A stretch of 64,000 nt of DNA from Bradyrhizobium tropiciagri (GCF_001189845.1 NZ_LFLZ01000001.1:186001-250000), one strand, 5' to 3'. Positions 51,998-62,050 are shown, numbered from the stretch's first letter. Notes: a model not told the origin generated them from the letters alone. Numbers and translations are program-made.

Positions 51998-52960
51998 GTG
52001 AAGACGATCTATCGGTGGATATGTGTTTTGTCGTTGCTGTTCGTGCCATCGGCTTCCATGGCACAGAATGCCGGCAAGACGATCGCCATCACCCAGATCG
52101 TCGAGCACCCGGATCTCGATAACGTCCGGCGCGGCGTCCTCGATGTGCTGAAGGACGCAGGCTATAGCGAACCCGCGGCCCGGATCGTCTACGAAAGCGC
52201 GCAAGGCGACGTTGCAACCGCGGTGCAGATCGCAAAGCGCTTTGTTTCGATGTCGCCCGACGTCATCATCGGTATCGCAACGCCGAGTGCACAGGCAATT
52301 GTACGTTCAACGACGAAAACGCCGATCGTGTTTGGCGCCATTGGAGATCCGATAGGCGCCGGCATTGTTCCAAAGTTTGATCATCCAGGAGGCAACGTAA
52401 CAGGGGTAAGTTCTTTCACGCCTGTGGAGCCTCAACTTGACCTCATTCGGGCGATTATCCCGACCGCAAAAAGGATTGGCATCCTGAGCAATCCGGCCGA
52501 GGCCAATTCGCGGGCCGCCGTCGATGCGATGACAAAGGCGGGCGCGGCACGAGGCTACCAGATCGTCGACCAGAACGTTATCGCCACATCGGAAATCGGT
52601 ACCGCCACTGCCGATCTGGTTGGCAAGGTGGATGTTATCTTCATACCGACGGATAACACCATGTCGGCTGGCGCCGAAACCGCGATGAAGATCGCGATTG
52701 CCAACAAGGTGCCCGTCTTCAGCGCCGAATCGGCGGCGGCCGGGCGGGGGGCGCTCGCCGCGACTGGCTTTGATTGGTACAAGGTGGGCCGTGCCACGGG
52801 AGACATTGCGGTCCGCGTCCTCAAGGGCGAGCGGCCAGGAGAGATCGACGTTCAGCAGGCCAAAACGGTTGCAATCCGGCTGAATGAACGAACGGCCAAG
52901 GCGATCGGGGTCACGTTCCCGCCCGACATTGTCGCGCGCGCTGCCGATGTCGTGAACTGA
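51998..52960 (+). CDS. ABC transporter substrate-binding protein, TrpX-like
   Basis: Periplasmic binding protein of 320 aa with a signal peptide (residues 1-23, ending SASMAQ). The domain TIAITQIVEHPDLDNVRRGV, IGIATPSAQAIVRSTTKTPI, GAIGDPIGAGIV, GGNVTGVSSF and FIPTDNTMSAGAETAM is typical of the TrpX/DUF534 type, which bind tryptophan, tyrosine or other small ligands. GTG 51998 follows a good ribosome site. First gene of a three-gene operon with permease and ATPase. Confidence 0.92.
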   Translation: MKTIYRWICVLSLLFVPSASMAQNAGKTIAITQIVEHPDLDNVRRGVLDVLKDAGYSEPAARIVYESAQGDVATAVQIAKRFVSMSPDVIIGIATPSAQAIVRSTTKTPIVFGAIGDPIGAGIVPKFDHPGGNVTGVSSFTPVEPQLDLIRAIIPTAKRIGILSNPAEANSRAAVDAMTKAGAARGYQIVDQNVIATSEIGTATADLVGKVDVIFIPTDNTMSAGAETAMKIAIANKVPVFSAESAAAGRGALAATGFDWYKVGRATGDIAVRVLKGERPGEIDVQQAKTVAIRLNERTAKAIGVTFPPDIVARAADVVN

Positions 52961-52972
52961 GGCGGCGGCACC

Positions 52973-53901
52973 ATGAGTTCGTTGGCAATCCTCAACGCGC
53001 TAGAACTCGGATCCATCTTCGGCATAGTCGCGCTGGCCGTGTATATCAGCTTCCGTGTTCTCGATTTTCCTGCCTGACGGTGGATGGCAGTTTTGCAACC
53101 GGCGCCGCCGTTGCCGCCGCACTGATCAGTGGCGGTCATAATCCCTGGCTTGCCTCCCTCACGGCGCTCGCCGTTGGAGCGCTATGCGGTCTGGCGACAG
53201 CTGTATTGAACCGCCGCTTCGGCATGTTGCACCTCCTTGCGGGGATTTTGACTACAATTGCGTTGTTCTCGATCGACCTCCGTATCATGGGGAGGCCGAA
53301 TGTTCCCCTGATCGCGGAGTCGACGGTGCTGACGCCGTTTGAGGCGCTGGGTTTCAGCGATGCGGTCACGCGCGCAGCTGTGGCGGGCATCGCGGCGATC
53401 GTCGTCGCCACGTTGCTGGCCATCTTCCTGCTTTCCGAACGCGGATTGGCCATGCGTGCGACGGGGGCAAATCCTCGCATGGCACGCGCGAATGGCGTGG
53501 ATGTTGATCGCAATATTTATATTGGGCTCGCCATGTCGAACGGGCTTGTGGGCCTTGCCGGTGCCTTGTTTGCCCAGTTTGCCGGATTCGCGGACGTCGG
53601 TGTCGGAACAGGAACGATCATTTTCGGCCTGGCTGCGGTGATCCTTGGCGAGACGCTGTTTCCGACCCGGCGAATTCCGGTCGTATTGATCGCGTGTGTC
53701 TTTGGCTCGATCCTTTATCGCTTGGTCGTCGGGTTGGCGCTCAATCTGCAGATACTCGGGTTACGATCATCTGATCTTCGTCTGGTGACTGCACTGCTGG
53801 TCGCCGTCGCGTTCGTCGTGTCGCAAAAGCGCGGAGCGCTGCGTCGAAAAGCGGGCCCGGCTGTTCTTCGGGTATCCAGCAAGGAGGGGGCACCATCATG
53901 A
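52973..53901 (+). pseudogene. ABC transporter permease, TrpY-like, frameshifted
   Basis: Branched-chain-type permease (PF02653). The frame beginning ATG 52973 (MSSLAILNALELGSIFGIVA to ISFRVLDFP) stops at TGA 53075. The rest continues in another frame from 53080 (VDGSFATGAAVAAALI) to 53901. In relatives the junction reads FRVLDFPDLTVDGSF, so one base is missing near 53071. The second part has seven or more membrane helices and a normal C-terminus. Either the transporter is lost, the fragment restarts, or the sequence has an error. The stop overlaps the ATPase ATG (4 bases). Confidence 0.85.
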
Positions 53902-54692
53902 TTTCGGTTCGCGACGTCGCCGTCACGTTCATGCGCGGTACGCCCAATGAGATGCAGGCGCTACGCGGGGTGACACTTAGCTTGGCCCAGGAAGAGTTCG
54001 TGACGGTCATCGGCTCGAACGGCGCAGGAAAGTCGACCTTGCTTAACGCGATTGCCGGTGATGTCTCCGTCACCGCGGGGACGATATCCATCGATGACAA
54101 GGATACGACGCTGCAGGGGGCGCATGGCCGGGCGCCCCATGTCGCCCGCGTATTCCAGGATCCGATGGCAGGCACGTGCGGGTCTCTGTCAATCGAGGAA
54201 AATCTTGCCCTCGCGGCGCGCAGGGGGCAGCGACGAACCATGCGCAGTGCGCTTCGAACTTCGGAAAAAGCGACCTTTCGCGAGCGTCTCGCCAAACTGG
54301 GGTTGGGACTGGAACGCCGGCTGGAGGATCGCGTCGGATTGTTGTCGGGCGGGCAACGCCAGGCTGTCAGTCTCTTGATGGCGACGCTAGCCCCTTCGCG
54401 AATACTTCTGCTTGATGAGCATTCCGCAGCGCTCGATCCGCAGGCGAGCGCCACGGTGTTGTCCTTGACCGATCAATTCGTCCGCGAACTGAAGCTGACG
54501 ACCTTGATGATAACGCACAGCATGCGTGATGCGCTGGCCTACGGCAATCGGATCGTCATGCTTCATCAAGGACGCATTATCTTTGAAGCATCAGGGGCCG
54601 AGAAAGCAAAACTGCAGGTTCCTGATTTGCTCGAGCGCTTTGCCAAGCTTGGGAGCACTGCTGCCGATAACGATCGGCTGCTTCTGAATTGA
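53898..54692 (+). CDS. ABC transporter ATP-binding protein, TrpZ-like
   Basis: ATPase subunit of 264 aa: Walker A VIGSNGAGKSTLLNAIAGD, signature VGLLSGGQRQAVSLLMATL, Walker B ILLLDEHSAALDP and the H-loop LMITHSMRDA. The LLDEHSAALDP form is characteristic of the TrpXYZ/DUF534 transporters. It energises uptake through the permease encoded just upstream. Confidence 0.93.
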   Translation: MISVRDVAVTFMRGTPNEMQALRGVTLSLAQEEFVTVIGSNGAGKSTLLNAIAGDVSVTAGTISIDDKDTTLQGAHGRAPHVARVFQDPMAGTCGSLSIEENLALAARRGQRRTMRSALRTSEKATFRERLAKLGLGLERRLEDRVGLLSGGQRQAVSLLMATLAPSRILLLDEHSAALDPQASATVLSLTDQFVRELKLTTLMITHSMRDALAYGNRIVMLHQGRIIFEASGAEKAKLQVPDLLERFAKLGSTAADNDRLLLN

Positions 54693-54721
54693 TGATGGTA
54701 GGACGAAAGGGGTAATTTGCT

Positions 54722-55411
54722 GTGAGCAGTTTTGTCGTTGCGATGCTCGTCTTTGATGGCTTGACGCATCTCGATCTCGCCGGCCCCATGGATGCGTTGG
54801 CAAGGATGCCTGACGCGAAGGTCGAACTGGTCTCTCAGAATGGCGAGACCGTCAAAAGCGATCTTGGCTTCGCAGTTCCGGCGACCCACAGCTTTGCCAG
54901 TGCGACGGCGCCTGACCTGATATTTGTCGGCGGCGGTAGCGGGGTGAACGCCTTGATGGAGCACGCCGAGACATTGGCGTATCTCGCTGGCACTGCCGAT
55001 CGGGCAGCCTGGGTGACATCCGTCTGTACGGGAGCGTTGGTTCTCGGCGCTGCTGGCCTGCTCCGCGGATATAGGGCGACGACGCACTGGACCGCGATGG
55101 AGGCGCTGGTGCCGTTTGGGGCCAGGCCGGTCGATCAACGTGTGGTCATCGACAGGAACCGGATTACCGGCGGCGGCGTAACGGCGGGCATCGAGTTCGG
55201 TCTTGAGATCGTGCGGTTGCTTCATGGGTCGGACGCCGCCCAGGCAGCGCAGCTAGGAATGGAGTACAATCCCGCGCCGCCCTTCAAATCGGGCTCGCCG
55301 AGGGATGCGCAGCCCGAAATCGTGTCGCGAATCCGCAAACGAACCGCGGCGATCACAGCCGAGCGCATCGAGATCGCGAAGCGGGTCGCCTCGTCACATG
55401 GGTGGAGCTAG
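54722..55411 (+). CDS. DJ-1/PfpI family protein, isonitrile hydratase-like
   Basis: Protein of 229 aa with the DJ-1 fold: VAMLVFDGLTHLDLAGPMDA, LIFVGGGSGVNALM and TSVCTGALVLGAAGLLRGYR with the nucleophile Cys, then ATTHWTAME. This resembles isonitrile hydratase (InhA) of Pseudomonas, which makes N-formylamines, although other substrates are possible. GTG 54722 is the start; it lies 29 bases after the ABC ATPase and may be in the same transcript. Confidence 0.87.
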   Translation: MSSFVVAMLVFDGLTHLDLAGPMDALARMPDAKVELVSQNGETVKSDLGFAVPATHSFASATAPDLIFVGGGSGVNALMEHAETLAYLAGTADRAAWVTSVCTGALVLGAAGLLRGYRATTHWTAMEALVPFGARPVDQRVVIDRNRITGGGVTAGIEFGLEIVRLLHGSDAAQAAQLGMEYNPAPPFKSGSPRDAQPEIVSRIRKRTAAITAERIEIAKRVASSHGWS

Positions 55412-55603
55412 GCGTCCGGGCAAGAACAGGGCGGCGCGAACCGTTACCGCAAGGTCTGTCGGTTCGTGGCAGATCCGGGAGACGCACCCACTCGCAGCGA
55501 TCGGAGGCATCCTTTTTGGTGCAGTCAAAAAGGAGAGTTGTGGTTCTTTGGCAGCGGCACGTCATGTGATTGCTATGGACCAGGAAAAACGGGAGCTATC
55601 CTC

Positions 55604-56422
55604 ATGAGACTATTCACCCTTGTTACAATTGTTGCATTGGCGACGGCGCCGGCGATGCTTGCAACCGCGTCCTACGCACAGGGCCAACTCCCGGAGGCAC
55701 CGAGCAAAGCTGGTGTAGACGGCAAGGCGGCCCAGTCTCCTGTCGATGAGCCGGCCTCTTCAATGCGGATGCGAGCCGAACCGGCAAAGCCGAAAACCAA
55801 GAAGCTAGGCATCATCATCTTTCCGGGGTTTGAGACACTCGATGTCTTCGGTCCCGTTCAGATGTGGGGACGGCTTCCCGACTATGAAGTCGTGATGGTG
55901 TCGGAACATGGTGGTTCCGTAAGGTCAGCTCAAGGTATCGAGACGGTAGCTGCCTATTCGTTCGCTAATGCTCCGCAGTTTGAGATCATCATGATCCCAG
56001 GCGGGATCGGCACACGCAGGGAGGTCGATAACCCCGCGATGTTGCAGTTTCTGCAACAGCAGGATCGAGGCACCGAATGGACGACGTCGGTCTGCACCGG
56101 CTCCGCGGTGCTTGCCAAGGCCGGAATTCTCAACGGCCGCAACGCCACCTCCAACAAGATGGGGTGGAAATTTGCGACCAGTCAGTCCTCGGACGTCCAT
56201 TGGCAAGGGCATGCTCGCTGGGTTGTCGACGGAAAATATGTCACCTCATCCGGAGTTTCGGCTGGTACGGACATGGCGCTGGGCTTGGTTGAGAAGCTTT
56301 ATGGCCGATCTGCCGCGGAGCGCGCCGCCCGGGGAGCGGAGTATTCCTGGAACGACGATTCGACGAAGGACCCATTTGCGATCGAACTGCGTCACGTTGC
56401 ACGGGAACCTGCCGAGCGATAG
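55604..56422 (+). CDS. Exported DJ-1/PfpI family protein
   Basis: Protein of 272 aa with a Sec signal peptide (residues 1-25, ending SYAQG), a polar linker to about 65, and a DJ-1/PfpI domain: LGIIIFPGFETLDVFGPVQM, IIMIPGGIGTRREVDN and TSVCTGSAVLAKAGILNGRN with the nucleophile Cys. It would act in the periplasm, which is uncommon for this family. It is one of three DJ-1 type domains within 15 kb. The start is ATG 55604; GGGAGC lies 10 bases before it. Confidence 0.88.
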   Translation: MRLFTLVTIVALATAPAMLATASYAQGQLPEAPSKAGVDGKAAQSPVDEPASSMRMRAEPAKPKTKKLGIIIFPGFETLDVFGPVQMWGRLPDYEVVMVSEHGGSVRSAQGIETVAAYSFANAPQFEIIMIPGGIGTRREVDNPAMLQFLQQQDRGTEWTTSVCTGSAVLAKAGILNGRNATSNKMGWKFATSQSSDVHWQGHARWVVDGKYVTSSGVSAGTDMALGLVEKLYGRSAAERAARGAEYSWNDDSTKDPFAIELRHVAREPAER

Positions 56423-56970
56423 TGACTCTTAGTGGCAGCGGCGGGCGAAGCGTTAACCGGCGGCGGGCGTTTCCGTTCGCGGCCGGTTAGCGTTGGCCTT
56501 GCAAACTGACTGCATCGATCCACGGTCTTCTTAGAAGACGACTAGCCTCCCAAGGGCTCGCTGCGGATATAGCAGCTACGGCATGGGCTCCATCTGCGGA
56601 GCGCGCTGCCGTTCTGCGCGCCCTCCTGACCTCACCCACCGTCGAGACGCATTGTGGCGCTCACAATTCCGGCCGGTCGACAGATCGGCCACACAATTGT
56701 TGTCGGGATTGGTGTCATGTTCGGCCGCGCGGCATCGTTGCGTACGATCGTCGCGACTATCCTGGTTACGAGATCTATCACTCGAGGGCGCGCTCCGGCG
56801 TAGCGGAGCGTTCCCGGTCGGTGCGCTTTGGTCGACGACGGGTGATGGCCATTGCCGGGCCTTCGTCGTCCACATCGCGCACAACGATTTATGGTCCAGG
56901 GCAGATAATCGTTTCTGGTTCTGTTCAGGCGCCCCGTTCGCCTTCAGAGTTCGAGAAAGAGGAAAACATC
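56423..56970. other. Intergenic region before the cupin gene
   Basis: About 550 bases without a convincing gene; the open frame that starts at 56821 is only an upstream extension of the cupin gene. An inverted repeat, CGTTAACCGGC (56451-56461) and GCCGGTTAGCG (56482-56492), lies just after the DJ-1 gene and could end its transcript. Confidence 0.45.
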
Positions 56971-57396
56971 ATGAAACAGCTCATTCTGATCACCGCAGTA
57001 TTGGTGGCGCTAGCCGGATGGGCTACGGCGCATGAACCGAGTGCCATGAATCAAGGCTCGAGCGAAATTGTGACGCCGCGCTTTTCGCATGCGATACCTA
57101 ACATTCCCGGTAAATCGCTCATCGCCGTCGAAGTGTCCTATCCCCCGGGGGGGAAGTCGCCGGCGCATCGACACGCCAACTCCGCGTTCATCTACGGCTA
57201 TGTTGTATCGGGCAGCATTCGCAGTCAGGTCGAAGGCGAGGCGCCGCATGTCTACAAAGCGGGGGAAAGCTTCTTTGAGGCGCCGGGCTCGCATCACCTG
57301 GTCGGCGGGAATGCCAGCGATACGGAGGCTGCGAAATTGCTGGCCGTCTTCGTTGTCGATACCAACGATAAAGATCTCACAACGCCGGACAAATAA
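56971..57396 (+). CDS. Exported cupin-domain protein
   Basis: Protein of 141 aa with a signal peptide (MKQLILITAVLVALAGWATA) and a single cupin barrel: SYPPGGKSPAHRHANSAFIY (His-x-His metal ligands and Glu position taken by Ala/Ser), GYVVSGSIRSQVEGE and AGESFFEAPGSHHLVGGN with a further His. It is a probable metal-binding periplasmic protein. The ATG 56971 follows GAAAGAGGAA. It is 9 bases before the AhpD-like gene, so they are co-transcribed. Confidence 0.88.
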   Translation: MKQLILITAVLVALAGWATAHEPSAMNQGSSEIVTPRFSHAIPNIPGKSLIAVEVSYPPGGKSPAHRHANSAFIYGYVVSGSIRSQVEGEAPHVYKAGESFFEAPGSHHLVGGNASDTEAAKLLAVFVVDTNDKDLTTPDK

Positions 57397-57405
57397 GGAG
57401 AGTTC

Positions 57406-57867
57406 ATGCACGCACGTATCGATTATCAAAAGGTCGCACCCGATGGCGTCAAGGTGTTGGGTGGAGTCCATAGCTACATCGTGCAATCAGGTCTCGACGG
57501 GGCATTGATTGAGCTGGTCTACCTTCGTGTCTCGCAGATCAACGGCTGCGCGTACTGTCTCGATCTTCACACGCGCGATCTAGTGAAGAAGGGTGTCAGG
57601 CTGGAGAAGCTCGCGCTGGTGCAGGTCTGGCGCGAAGCCGGAGGGGTCTTCGATGCACGAGAGTGTGCAGCGCTGGGTTGGGCAGAGACAGTCACCCGTG
57701 TTGCGGACACGGCAATTCCCGACGAGGAATTCAAGGCCGTCGCGAGGGTGTTGAATGAGAAAGAGATCGTGGACCTCACCATCGCCATCGGTCTCATGAA
57801 CACCTTCAACCGTATTGCGATTGCATTCCGGCGGCCGCCGGTTGCGTCGCTTTCGGGCGCGTCATGA
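57406..57867 (+). CDS. Carboxymuconolactone decarboxylase / AhpD-like protein
   Basis: Protein of 153 aa of the AhpD-like fold with the redox CxxC pair in INGCAYCLDLHTRDLVKKG. The rest (ELVYLRVSQ, EKEIVDLTIAIGLMNTFNRI) fits the peroxidase-related subgroup rather than true decarboxylases. Likely an alkylhydroperoxidase or thiol-disulphide protein. Overlaps nothing, but follows the cupin by 9 bases. Confidence 0.9.
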   Translation: MHARIDYQKVAPDGVKVLGGVHSYIVQSGLDGALIELVYLRVSQINGCAYCLDLHTRDLVKKGVRLEKLALVQVWREAGGVFDARECAALGWAETVTRVADTAIPDEEFKAVARVLNEKEIVDLTIAIGLMNTFNRIAIAFRRPPVASLSGAS

Positions 57868-58276
57868 CGTCTCGGTTCTGAGCCGTCTCCGTTTCGCTCA
57901 AGGTCAAGACGGTCGTGTTGAGGATAAACACGGGAAGCAGCGCGCGGAACGTAACCCAAATGCCGCGTGCGTATTCGTTCGACAATGTGAGGCGTTCGGC
58001 TTCGGGGATTGGCCCCGGAGTTGGGCATGAGGCGGATCTCCATGCTGGTCGTTTGGGAAGGGCAGCGGGAAAGGCCGGATCCCTAAGGCGCCCAGGGACC
58101 CTGCTGAAGCGCAAGCGCGCGAGCGTCACTGCCGCAGTCGGGATGTCATCTGTTACGACGGCATACCATCCTGGCATGACGTGGACTGGTACAGGACGAT
58201 TGCGGCTTTTTGGTCCTGCATTCGTTTGGTCGGACCGCCTTTACTTGTGTCCGACCCGCAAGGAGGGTGAGGAAGC
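57868..58276. other. Intergenic region before the membrane pseudogene
   Basis: About 410 bases without a convincing gene. The ribosome site AAGGAGGGTGAGG lies before ATG 58277. Small open frames on the minus strand show no recognisable features. Confidence 0.4.
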
Positions 58277-59307
58277 ATGACGAATACCCTTGTTCACCCA
58301 CACCGCCTGAGTGGTGTGGATACCCGGCGAATCGATCCAATCGCGTTCTGCCCCGTTCTCGCTGCACTCACGCATCCCTTCCTTCTGATGCTTTTTCATG
58401 TCTTCGTCGGACCGCCGGGCACGGAGCCGTCGACGCTCGCGTGCGCAGGAGCGTCAATCAGCCTTCTGCTGTGTCTTGCGTTACCGTTCCTTGGAATTGC
58501 CATCGCATGTCGGGTGGATCTTCCAGCAAGCTTACGCCGCCTCGCATACGCAAGCGTGGTTGCGCCAACGCTTTTCGTGTTCCTGGGCGTTGTCCAGGGG
58601 TTACTTCAGAGTCCAATTCCAGATCCCTGGATTTGGTGCGCTCTTTGGTTGGCGGCGGCCGCTATCGCTTTCCTCTCGGTCCGGGGACGGGATCACCATC
58701 GCAGCAGAACCGGCATAGGCAGGTGGCGCGTTGTTCACGGCGTCAGCGCAGCGGTGATTTGCCTTTTCGTTCTCTTTCACATCGTCAATCACCTGACGGG
58801 CCTACTTGGCCCGCAGACGCATGCTACCATAATGAACATCGGCCGCTCCGTATATCGGCTGCCGGTCGTCGAGCCAGTGCTCGTTGGGCTCTTTCTATTC
58901 CAGGTCGCCAGTGGCTCCGCCTTGCCTGGCGTTGGTCCGCCGCGCCGCAGCCCTTCTATCGTACCTTTCAGGTTGCATCCGGCATTTACCTGGCCGTTTT
59001 TTGCCTCGGCCACATGAATTCGGTCTTCATCTATGCCCGGACGGTCTTGCAAATCCCGACCGACTGGACTTTCGCGGTCGGCGGCCCTGCGGGTCTTATC
59101 CACGACCCGTGGAACATCCGTCTGGCTCCTCATTATGCACTTGGCGTCTTCTTTGTCCTCAGCCATCTCCTCTCGGGTCTTCGCGTTGTCCTCCTGGCGC
59201 ACGGAGTTGAACAACGGAGCCTGGATCGCCTTTGGGGCGCTGGGATCGCGGCCAGTGCAGTGGTCGCGGCCGCTATCATTGCCGGAATGGGCGGCGTCCG
59301 GCTTTGA
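58277..59307 (+). pseudogene. Frameshifted membrane protein, SdhC/cytochrome b-like
   Basis: The first part (from MTNTLVHPHRLSGVDTRRID) has five to six membrane helices and includes LFVLFHIVNHLTGLLGPQTH and EPVLVGLFLFQVASG. The frame then shifts near 58913: LRLAWRWSAAPQPFYRTFQV to FVLSHLLSGLRVVLLAHG and AAAIIAGMGGVRL continues in the next frame. The His-rich helices (FHIVNH, LGHMNS, LSHLLSG) look like heme ligands of succinate dehydrogenase cytochrome b-type anchors, which is inference. One base is missing, so either the gene is decayed or the sequence is wrong. Confidence 0.75.
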
Positions 59308-59774
59308 GCCTTCACGGACGCGTTCGCTATTATCCACACGGTTGATCCTGATCGGCTGTTGGGCGTGATTAGCCGTGTACGCGTGATGAACCGAACGTGG
59401 CGCGTTGAGATCGGTGGGGAGCGATTACGTTCGATAGCATCACTTGAGTGCCTGCGAGGCTACTACGCCAGCGCCCCACTGACGACCTCGATACGACGGT
59501 GGGGAAGCGTCGTGGTCATTCTCGCATCTGAACTGTCTTGAGCGGTCTCTCCGTGAGGCGGATCGTCCGCCGCGCCACAGATGCGAACTCGCTTCCGAGG
59601 CCCGCAATGCCTCAAGCATGCAGCTGGAAAGACGGCGCGCGTGAAAGTGATCGAAGTAAGGTGTCAGCGGGGACTGACGCCGTTTTGGTCCAGCAACATT
59701 GACAAATCCTGCCTCTCATATGGAACAGGGGCGGGCGCTAAGAATGAGCAACCGGAAACACCGCGAGGCAATTC
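59308..59774. other. Intergenic region before the GNAT gene
   Basis: About 470 bases where I see no gene, repeat or clear promoter beyond short open frames. Confidence 0.35.
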
Positions 59775-60239
59775 ATGGCGCCGTTGGCCCCGATCGACTC
59801 TGGAGTAATCCTGAAGGGAGCAATCAGCAGGGATGAATTGACCGCCTGCTTTCCCGTGATTTGCGAATTGCGCCCTTATCTCAAGGGATCTGCCGAGTGG
59901 GTGGACCGGGCGTCGAGTATGGCAGCCGCCGGCTACCGGGTCTTGGCCGCCTGGCGAGGGCAGCGAGTATTGGCCATCGCCGGCTATCGCGTGACGGAAA
60001 ACCTGATCCATGGTCGCTTCCTCTATGTCGACGATCTGGTCACGACCAGCGCTGAGAGGAGCCACGGGCTGGGCGCGGCTCTGCTCGGGGAATTGACGAA
60101 GATTGGAAAGGCTGAAGGCTGTCGTCGCCTGGTTCTTGATACTGCGGCGACTAATATTCAGGCGCAGCGGTTTTATAAGCGCGAGGGCTTGATGGACACA
60201 ATCGTCGGATTCGTGAAGGCATTGGGCGATTTTCCTTAG
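59775..60239 (+). CDS. GNAT-family N-acetyltransferase
   Basis: Protein of 154 aa with the acetyl-CoA binding core: GRFLYVDDLVTTSAERSHGL then GAALLGELTKIGKAEGCRRL, ending in QRFYKREGLMDTIVG. The N-terminal part includes VLAAWRGQRVLAIAGYRV. The substrate is unknown. Starts at ATG 59775. Confidence 0.9.
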   Translation: MAPLAPIDSGVILKGAISRDELTACFPVICELRPYLKGSAEWVDRASSMAAAGYRVLAAWRGQRVLAIAGYRVTENLIHGRFLYVDDLVTTSAERSHGLGAALLGELTKIGKAEGCRRLVLDTAATNIQAQRFYKREGLMDTIVGFVKALGDFP

Positions 60240-60428
60240 ACGTTGTCCTCACAGGTACGAGACTGTTAGCGCGCGCGGCGGCGATGGGATCATGCGCCGC
60301 TGAACGGGCCGACTGTGAGAGCGTGTGCGAGTACCTCGCTGGCCCTGGAGGAGCGTCTGGTACGATTTGGCGGTGGCAACTGAACGAAGTGTGTCTCTAA
60401 GCAATCTGGCAACGTGCGTGGTGTTGGA

Positions 60429-61709
60429 ATGAAGGATCAACGTGTCGATATCGTGGGCGGAGGGCTCGCTGGACTGATCGCGGCCGTAGAGCTGGCCAGG
60501 AAGGGCACCAGGGTCGCGGTGTTTGAGACGGCAAATGAGTTCGGCGGCCGGGCTCGAACACGAGACCTCGACGGGTTTCTGTTCAATCGAGGTCCTCATG
60601 CGCTCTACTGCAATGGCGCGCTGAAGAGGACGCTCGATCGGTTAGGCATTGCCTATACGGGCGGACGAAACCTGTCGCGGGCTCGCCAAGCGATCATCAA
60701 AGGGAGGCTCCATAGTCTTCCGACGACGCTCGGATCAATCGTCACGACGTCGCTGCTTGGATTGGGCGACAAAGTCAGCTTTACGCGCGCTTTCAAAGCG
60801 ATCATGGACGGAGCGACTCGTGCCGGTTCCTTCGCCGACTGGTTGGACGGCGAGGAGTTGTCACCGATGGTGCGCTCCCTGGTCGAGGCATTGGCTCGCT
60901 TGTCGAGCTACGCCAATGGTTCGGGTCACATATCCGCTCGGGTTCTCCTGGACCAAATCCGCATCACGGCGGGCGGAACGATATATGTCGACGGCGGGTG
61001 GGCGAGTCTGGTTAAGGGCCTGGTCGAAGCGGCGCGAGCCGCAGGAGTGGAGCTGAACCTCAACGCGGCGGTCGACCGGGTGACGCGCACGACCGACGGG
61101 TTGCAGCTAGTTCTCGGAAATGGCGAGAGCCGCTCGTCGGAAGCTGTGATTCTGGCTGTCGCACCGCACGAAGCAGCTACGCTTGCTGGAGACATCACGT
61201 CGCTGATCGACGAGGTAAGGGAATCGCGCGCCGTCCGTGCGAATACCCTCGACCTGGCGCTGCGAGGCCTGCCCCCCGGCGCCCATGATTTCGCGCTGGG
61301 CATCGATGAGCCATTTTATCTGTCCGTCCACACCGGGTCTGCGAAGTTGGCGCCCGTTGATGGCGCGATAGTGCATATCGCGAAGTACCTGCCCATTGGG
61401 GAGGCGCCCGCAAAAAATGCGACCGAGGAGCTGGAGGCGATCGCGGACCTTGTGATGCCTGGTTGGCGCGAACGTGAAGTGACGCGACAGACGCTGCGCG
61501 GAATGGTCGTTTCACACAGTTTGCCGCGGTGGGATCGGCCTCGCGCCAGCGTATGCGTGCCGGGTGCTTTCGGCTTGTTTGTTGCCGGAGACTGGGTCGG
61601 TGAGGAGGGGATGATTGCCGACGCGGCAGCAGCCAGCGGGGTCCAGGCGGCGCAGTCCGCGTTTGAATGGCTGTCGCGCGGACGAACGCCGGGCAGGGCG
61701 CACTCATAA
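60429..61709 (+). CDS. FAD-dependent oxidoreductase (amine oxidase/phytoene desaturase superfamily)
   Basis: Flavoprotein of 426 aa. The Rossmann FAD site is VDIVGGGLAGLIAAVELARK, followed by EFGGRARTRDLDGFLFNRGP, the typical GGR motif. The C-terminal FAD contact is LFVAGDWVGEEGMIADAAAA. The superfamily includes monoamine oxidases, phytoene desaturases and protoporphyrinogen oxidase. No partner fixes the substrate; the ATG 60429 follows GTTGGA. It lies upstream of the MocR gene on the same strand. Confidence 0.88.
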   Translation: MKDQRVDIVGGGLAGLIAAVELARKGTRVAVFETANEFGGRARTRDLDGFLFNRGPHALYCNGALKRTLDRLGIAYTGGRNLSRARQAIIKGRLHSLPTTLGSIVTTSLLGLGDKVSFTRAFKAIMDGATRAGSFADWLDGEELSPMVRSLVEALARLSSYANGSGHISARVLLDQIRITAGGTIYVDGGWASLVKGLVEAARAAGVELNLNAAVDRVTRTTDGLQLVLGNGESRSSEAVILAVAPHEAATLAGDITSLIDEVRESRAVRANTLDLALRGLPPGAHDFALGIDEPFYLSVHTGSAKLAPVDGAIVHIAKYLPIGEAPAKNATEELEAIADLVMPGWREREVTRQTLRGMVVSHSLPRWDRPRASVCVPGAFGLFVAGDWVGEEGMIADAAAASGVQAAQSAFEWLSRGRTPGRAHS

Positions 61710-62050
61710 ATCCGGGACGTTCGGGCAAAGCCGACACACGACGCCTGCCGCGGGGATGTCTCACTTTTGACGCGCAGCAGACACTGGCGCGCCCCACCTG
61801 CCAGGCACCGCGTACCCGGTGTCTCCGGCAAGACGATTGGCGAGCCCTTCGGGTTTCCGCTCGCGCCGCAGCCGTCTCATCAAGGCATTTCCCTTTCTCT
61901 GGCCGCGTCGACAGAAAGGTCGAACAAATCGTCAATTGGATCGTGAAGGTCGTTGGCCGCACGCTTGCGGCAAGTGTTGCTCGATTTCTCGTACTTCCCG
62001 GCAGCCAGTTGCACGCTGTCCAGGCTCCAACCGGTCGGGTTGCAGAATAT

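Noticed and set aside
58210..59307. 365-aa protein read from 58210
   Set aside because: Its first ~230 residues are an out-of-frame shadow of the membrane gene starting at 58277; only the last part belongs to that gene after a frameshift.
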